From assembly GCF_030052815.1 (NCBI RefSeq), contig NC_079501.1, positions 91,554,296-91,618,295 of the forward strand: 64,000 nt of DNA. Reading direction: 5' to 3'. The notes beneath the pieces are model-generated. The model saw nothing but the letters and a program-made list of their open reading frames with translations. It searched no databases and was not told the origin of the DNA. Source of the stretch: Hevea brasiliensis. Its lineage: Eukaryota; Streptophyta; Magnoliopsida; Malpighiales; Euphorbiaceae. This document shows, piece by piece, positions 59,356-64,000 of the stretch (position 1 is the first letter of the stretch; the number at the start of each line of letters is the position of its first letter). The translations under genes and the position numbers were made by a program.

Positions 59356-59608
59356 TTTTGAAAATAAAGACTTTATTTGGTCGGTTATCATCTTATTATT
59401 TTTGCATTGATTATTTTCCGATCCCTAATGTTATTATCCAATCTGATTCTTTACCTGAATGACACTTAGCTGATCCTTCATTCAAAATTTTTTACTTATT
59501 ATGCCGATCTCTAATAAACCGATCTCAGAACATTCGGATATTTGAGAAAAGTGTCAGAACAGCTGTCGAGTCCCACCAATCGATGCGCTGCCTAGAACCT
59601 CGCGAGCA

Positions 59609-59644
59609 TTAAATGCTCGGACTAGTATAAATAGGGGTGGGTGG
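59609..59644 (+). promoter_or_regulatory. Promoter of the antisense ORF: TATA box and adjacent dyad
   Basis: The dyad CGAGCATT-A-AATGCTCG is followed by TATAAATAG at 59636-59644 on plus, about 150 bp upstream of the first ATG of the antisense ORF (59791). It points away from the LTR's own minus-strand TATA 1.6 kb to the left, so the LTR holds divergent promoters. Confidence 0.5.
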
Positions 59645-59790
59645 GTTAGCCAGTTGTTCTCTCATTCCATTTTCAATCCCCTGCTCACAACTTCAAAGTT
59701 CTCTCCTTTTCTCCAGTTCTTCCGACGCCGATCAGACTCCTGTAAGGGCTTTAATCCTCTTTTTAGTTTAAGTTCTTTTTTACTTTTGAA

Positions 59791-61635
59791 AATGAGCGGT
59801 GCAGAAGGTCGAGAGCGAGCCCTCCTTCCATTCAGTTCTCATGGTCATCGTCCGATGAAGAAGAGGCGATGGGCCCAGTGCAACCTAAACCCCCTAGGGT
59901 CTCTGCTCCAGGTCGGGGTCGGGTCATACCATCAAGGCTTGCACCACCTTCAAGGAGAGAGACCCTTCCTATAGACGAGCTTCCGTCGGTTCTTCGGGAA
60001 TCCGATCTGCAATCGTTTGTTCAAGAATACAATATTTGTCCTGATTCATATGAGCTGATCAAGTGCCATGGCGATCTTCGTGTCGATCACTCTTTTGAAG
60101 AGAATGACATGGTCATGGTGTACGAGGAACAGTTAAAGGCCGGTCTGAGGTTCCCTCTAGCCGATTTCTATAAGGAGGTCCTAAAACTTCACCGAGCATC
60201 CATTGTTCAAATCCACCCTAACTCGTGGCGGATCTTGGTAGCTTTCCGAGGTCTATGCCGAGCTAAGGAATCGGACCTACGGCTAAGGTGTTCGCCGAAG
60301 CATGCACTAACTCACGAAAGTATGACGAACACTGTTTCTTTCAGCCTCACCATCGTTGCGGACTCTTTTCCGATATGCCCACATCCCTTAAGAATTGGAA
60401 GAACCGGTTCTTCTTTCTGAGGAGTAATGTTCCGAGATGGTTTGAGGACTTTCCTCTTAGCTGGTGGTACCAGGCCCTCGCTCAAGCACTTTACCCCGAG
60501 TCAAGAGGAAAGCTTGATAGTGATGGAGTGAAAAGTCGTGCCACCACTCTGAAATATTCCTGTCCAAATGCGGATCGCCGAATCGCACCATTGGACCATG
60601 CAATCGATCACGGCCGAGATCGCGAACTTCCGCTCTCGACCTCGGCATTGGTATTTTCTATATCTCGATTCGGGACCTTAGCGATCTCACTAACCTCTTT
60701 TACTGCGGTATGGTGGGTGGTGAGGTTCTAGGAAGCGGAAGAAGGAAAGAGAGATCTCGGAAGGTAAAGGAGATGAAGCGTTGAACGTCTTCAAACACCG
60801 ATCCACGAACACAGGGAGATACAAAGAGACCGCCTCAACCTTCGGTCCGCCGACCATTGAGGTCGGATCTCCTCCTAGATCGGAAGAGCACCCGCCTCTC
60901 TCGATTATTCCAAGCACGGAAAGGGAGCCTTCTCAATCTTCTGGGAGGACCTCTTCTCGTGGCGCTCAGATACTGATCGACTACTTGAAGAACAACCGGA
61001 CTGTTAGGGAGAACTCCGATTTTGCCAAAGTCATTGGATCTACCATCTTCTTTCAAGAGGATCGGACAGCTATCCCTGAATGGTCTCGATGATATCTTAA
61101 CTCGAACCATGAGCCTAAGCGTGGAGTGTGCAGTGAACGGACCATGATTCGAGAAAAGATTCAGCGTGCAGGTAAGGAGGTTGGGAAGAAAAATCAGGAA
61201 TTGACTTCCCTCGATCCCAACTCTCATCGCTCGGGATTATATATCTCAAGTCGAGGGACAGGCGAAGTACCATGAAGACCAGTGGCCGAAGGTCTCGTGA
61301 CTTGGCTGAAAGTGAACGGGCTCTCGAGAAATCCGCACTTCAGCCAACGGCCGCTCAGTCGCTCAACTTGTAGAGGAGCTTAACGCGAAGGATAAGGAGC
61401 TTTCGGAGAAAGACAAAGAGCTTAAGGAAAGGATGAAGAGATGGTGTCGGGAATAGCCGAGCCTATGTGAATGCTCATAAGGATCTCTTGGCCGAACTCC
61501 AAAGCGCTATCTGAAGAGGACTTCTCTTGGATGGACGACTGCTCCGGGGCGATGGTGGAGATAGTGAGGAGGAGGCGAGGAAGAGAGAGAGTGAGCGAGA
61601 ATGTAAATCAGTGAGGTGATCCCCCAGCCGAATAA
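59791..61635 (+). pseudogene. Antisense ORF of the Tat-type LTR, copy 2 (putative 'gypsy-type transposase' family protein)
   Basis: Begins MSGAEGRERALLPFSSHGH; an early shift moves the true frame to EEEAMGPVQPKPPRVSAPGR (about 59855). From there to about 60270 it is open with TLPIDELPSVLRESDLQSF, SYELIKCHGDLRVDHSFEEN and MVYEEQLKAGLRFP, matching copy 1 at 22-438. A further shift near 60270 leads into HRCGLFSDMPTSLKNWKNRF and FPLSWWYQALAQALYPESRG. The C-terminal coiled-coil part (60730-61635) has several small indels but keeps RTSSRGAQILIDYLKNNRTV and the final PAE-stop at 61633-61635. The two copies complement each other's gaps, so a common intact ancestor of roughly 550-600 residues is inferred. 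Function unknown. Confidence 0.6.
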
Positions 61636-62217
61636 CTTGTACAAATTATGAAATGAAATGGAATATCTCTTTTGTTCAATGAATGGATGTGATTGGAAAA
61701 TCTTTGAATTGCTTAAGTATTTGATTGTATGAGCATAGCGAAACATGAACTAAATGCCATTATTAATCTAAGTATAAAAGATCGGAAAGCACAATAAGCA
61801 TGAGATCGGTGGGGGAGAAATGCTGAACGGGACTTGATTAAAATTGAAAATTTTAACTTGAACACTTAAGATCGGAACCCTCGTTAAACCGAACCAAAAC
61901 TTTAGTTCTTAATCTTCCGAAAAGGAGGTCGGCAATAAAGCGGTAGGAAAAGATCTAGTGCCGGTTCATTTTATTTATCAACAGAGATCAGAATATACTT
62001 GATGTGTCAGGAAATTCGACAACGGGTTTGAGAGGTCGGTAAATGATTTGAGAGATCGGCGAGGCTTAATGAATATGAGGACTCAGCATTAATTCAATTC
62101 TTTGTGAGGAGAGATCGGAAATGTGACCGCCTATCAAAGAGGGATCGGAAACGTGATTAGCTGTTCAAAGAAGAATTTTTATTGATTCTAGGGATCGGCC
62201 AAAATATGGTGTCGACA

Positions 62218-62232
62218 GCTGCCCCTCTTTAC
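62218..62232 (-). promoter_or_regulatory. Polypurine tract of the Tat-type element
   Basis: The minus strand reads GTAAAGAGGGGCAGC immediately before the LTR start TGTCGACACC. This fixes the minus orientation of the element and shows that 56195-62217 is its 3' LTR. Confidence 0.7.
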
Positions 62233-62281
62233 ATAATTTCTATTAAAGGAAAAATTTCCATATAGGAATTATGTAAAGATT
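62227..62281. repeat. Inverted repeat at the 3' UTR/LTR boundary
   Basis: Arms TCTTTACATAATTTCTAT (62227 on) and ATAGGAATTATGTAAAGA (ending near 62281) pair at 17 of 18 positions around a loop of about 18 bases. One arm overlaps the polypurine tract. Confidence 0.8.
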
Positions 62282-62339
62282 CAGACTCATATTTTGGACG
62301 ATTAGGTGTTCGAAATTAGGGAACTAAAGCACACCTAAG

Positions 62340-64000
62340 TTAATGACCTAGAAAATTAAAATCAACTTGGATCTAGAAACCAGAGGTTGATAACAGGAAT
62401 GTAAATTGCATGAAATTAAAATCAACTTAGATCAAGGAACCAGAGGTTGATAACAGAAATGTAAATTGCAGAAAATTAAAATCAACTTAGATCAAGGAAC
62501 CAGAGGTTGATAACAGAAATGTAAATTGCAGGCATTTAAAATCAACTTAGATCAAGGAACCAGAGGTTGATAACAGAAATTAAAATTGCATGAAATTAAA
62601 ATCAACTTAGATCAAGGAACCAGAGGTTGATAACAGAAATTAAAATCAACTTAGATCAAGGAACCAGAGGTTGATGGTGGAATTGCAGGAAATTAAAATC
62701 AACTTAGATCAAGGAACCAGAGGTTGATAACAGAAATTAAAATCAACTTAGATCAAGGAACCAGAGGTTGATAACAGAAATGTAAATTGCATGAAATTAA
62801 AATCAACTTAGATCAAGGAACCAGAGGTTGATAACAGAAATTAAAATTGCATGAAATTAAAATCAACTTAGATCAAGGAACCAGAGGTTGATAACAGGAA
62901 ATGTAAATTGCATGAAATTAAAATCAACTTAGATCAAGGAACCAGAGGTTGATGACAGGAAATGTAAATTGCATGAAATTAAAATCAACTTAGATCAAGG
63001 AACCAGAGGTTGATGACATAAAATGTAAATTGCATAAAATTAAAATCAACTTAGATCAAGGAACCAGAGGTTGATGACAGGAAATGTAAATTGCATAAAA
63101 TTAAAATCAACTTAGATCAAGGAACCAGAGGTTGATGACAGGAAATGTAAATTGCATGAAATTAAAATCAACTTAGATCAAGGAACCAGAGGTTGATGGT
63201 GGAATTGCAGGAAATTAAAATCAACTTAGATCAAGGAACCAGAGGTTGATAACAGAAATTAAAATCAACTTAGATCAAGGAACCAGAGGTTGATAACAGA
63301 AATGTAAATTGCATGAAATTAAAATCAACTTAGATCAAGGAACCAGAGGTTGATAACAGAAATTAAAATTGCATGAAATTAAAATCAACTTAGATCAAGG
63401 AACCAGAGGTTGATAACAGAAATGTAAATTGCATGAAATTAAAATCAACTTAGATCAAGGAACCAGAGGTTGATAACAGAAATGTAAATTGCATGAAATT
63501 AAAATCAACTTAGATCAAGGAATCAGAGGTTGATGGTGGAATTGCAGGAAATTAAAATCAACTTAGATCAAGGAACCAGAGGTTGATAACAGAAATGTAA
63601 ATTGCATGAAATTAAAATCAACTTAGATCAAGGAACAAGAGTTTGATGTTTGAATTGCATGAAATTAAAATCTACTTATATCAAGGAACCAGAGGTTGAT
63701 AACAGAAATGTAAATTGCATGAAATTAAAATCAACTTAGATCAAGGAACCAGAGGTTGATAACAGAAATGTAAATTGCATGAAATTAAAATCAACTTAGA
63801 TCAAGGAACCAGAGGTTGATGGTGGAATTGCAGGAAATTAAAATCAACTTAGATCAAGGAACCAGAGGTTGATAACAGAAATGTAAATTGCATGAAATTA
63901 AAATCAACTTAGATCAAGGAACCAGAGGTTGATAACAGGAAATGTAAATTGCATGAAATTAAAATCAACTTAGATCAAGGAACCAGAGGTTGATGACAGG
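62340..64000. repeat. 60-bp tandem repeat array in the Tat-type 3' UTR (29 units, continues past the window)
   Basis: The basic unit is 60 bp, built around ATCAACTTAGATCAAGGAAC and CAGAGGTTGATAACAG. 29 copies were counted to the window end. Shorter variants of about 41 and 51 bp occur, the latter with GATGGTGGAATTGCAGG. The series of variants starting at 62671 recurs starting at 63193, a higher-order period of about 522 bp. The array is directly upstream (minus strand) of the polypurine tract, where Tat/Ogre elements are known to carry tandem repeats. Confidence 0.95.

Larger units (their letters stand above)
56195..62217 (-). mobile_element. Complete giant Tat-type 3' LTR (minus), about 6.0 kb
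   Basis: The minus-strand LTR starts at 62217 (TGTCGACACCATATTTTGGC) directly after a polypurine tract and ends at 56195 (CCCATTGCGACA), where the sequence of another gypsy LTR begins. It contains the Tat-type phrase AAGGTGTTAGGCACCCC (about 56368), a minus-strand TATA box (57998-58005), two blocks of short tandem repeats, an 85-bp duplication, and a plus-strand ORF of about 1.8 kb in its U3. The terminus at 62217 is shared with the copy at 1-2351, which confirms it as an LTR end. The 5-bp flank left is TTTAC; its partner lies outside the window. Confidence 0.72.

Noticed and set aside
59791..62217. Initial reading of this region as a plus-strand retrotransposon with a gag gene
   Set aside because: The polypurine tract, the TGTCGACACC terminus and the Tat-type motif orientation all put the element on the minus strand; the ORF is antisense to it.
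62340..64000. Regular 60-bp repetition resembling a CRISPR array
   Set aside because: The whole unit is repeated, with no unique spacers, in a plant nuclear context next to a retrotransposon polypurine tract; it is a tandem repeat.

Overview
The window is nuclear DNA of a flowering plant. The evidence is the AT-rich, TE-saturated background, LTR retrotransposons primed by initiator tRNA-Met, an RTE-clade LINE, Tourist- and Mutator-type MITEs, and a CONSTANS-type B-box gene with the usual one-intron structure. A eudicot is most likely. The repeat families look like those of Euphorbiaceae (Hevea/Manihot relatives), but that is an impression and not a demonstration. Only one host gene can be supported; almost everything else is nested transposable elements.

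Layout. 1-2351: end of a giant Tat-type LTR (minus strand) carrying a plus-strand antisense ORF, inserted into a Ty3/gypsy element whose integrase end and 3' LTR follow (2352-5586). 5587-6236: integrase end of a second gypsy family, then its LTR (6237 to about 11060), split by a nearly full-length minus-strand RTE LINE (7666-10948) with 20-bp target duplications. 11464-13445: CONSTANS-like gene, two exons, apparently intact. 13817-22367: gypsy element with both LTRs, one in-frame but stop-riddled pol, and an unusual TRIM-like insertion (19311-19842) with a third, inverted LTR. 22368-26500: no recognisable gene, one hAT-like remnant. 26501-40099: nested stack of an outer solo LTR holding a 3.5-kb solo LTR (29112-32612) and a deleted Tat/Ogre-type element (about 32773-39520), which itself holds another solo LTR (35583-37201). 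41032-43209: MITE within MITE, then a Tourist-type MITE. 44147-48920: Ty1/copia element with 232/233-bp LTRs and CATAC target duplications. 49740-53474: old LTR tissue with a 2-kb hAT-like element. 53475-56194: minus-strand gypsy remnant. 56195-62217: a complete roughly 6-kb Tat-type 3' LTR (minus), followed by its polypurine tract and a 60-bp tandem array that runs off the window.

How it fits together. The host gene (two B-boxes, CCT domain, C-terminal VP motif) is a probable photoperiod-type transcription factor. Its 5' side abuts a retrotransposon LTR about 400 bp upstream, and its 3' side ends about 370 bp before a complete retrotransposon. The best candidates for something undescribed are (1) the ORF encoded antisense inside the U3 of the giant Tat LTR, with its own promoter diverging from the LTR promoter; it can be assigned to the LTR because two copies in this window share the same LTR terminus in different contexts; and (2) the TRIM that integrated as an LTR-internal-LTR-inverted-LTR unit. 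All repeat identities, boundaries and domain calls come from reading the sequence by eye; no database or alignment program was used.
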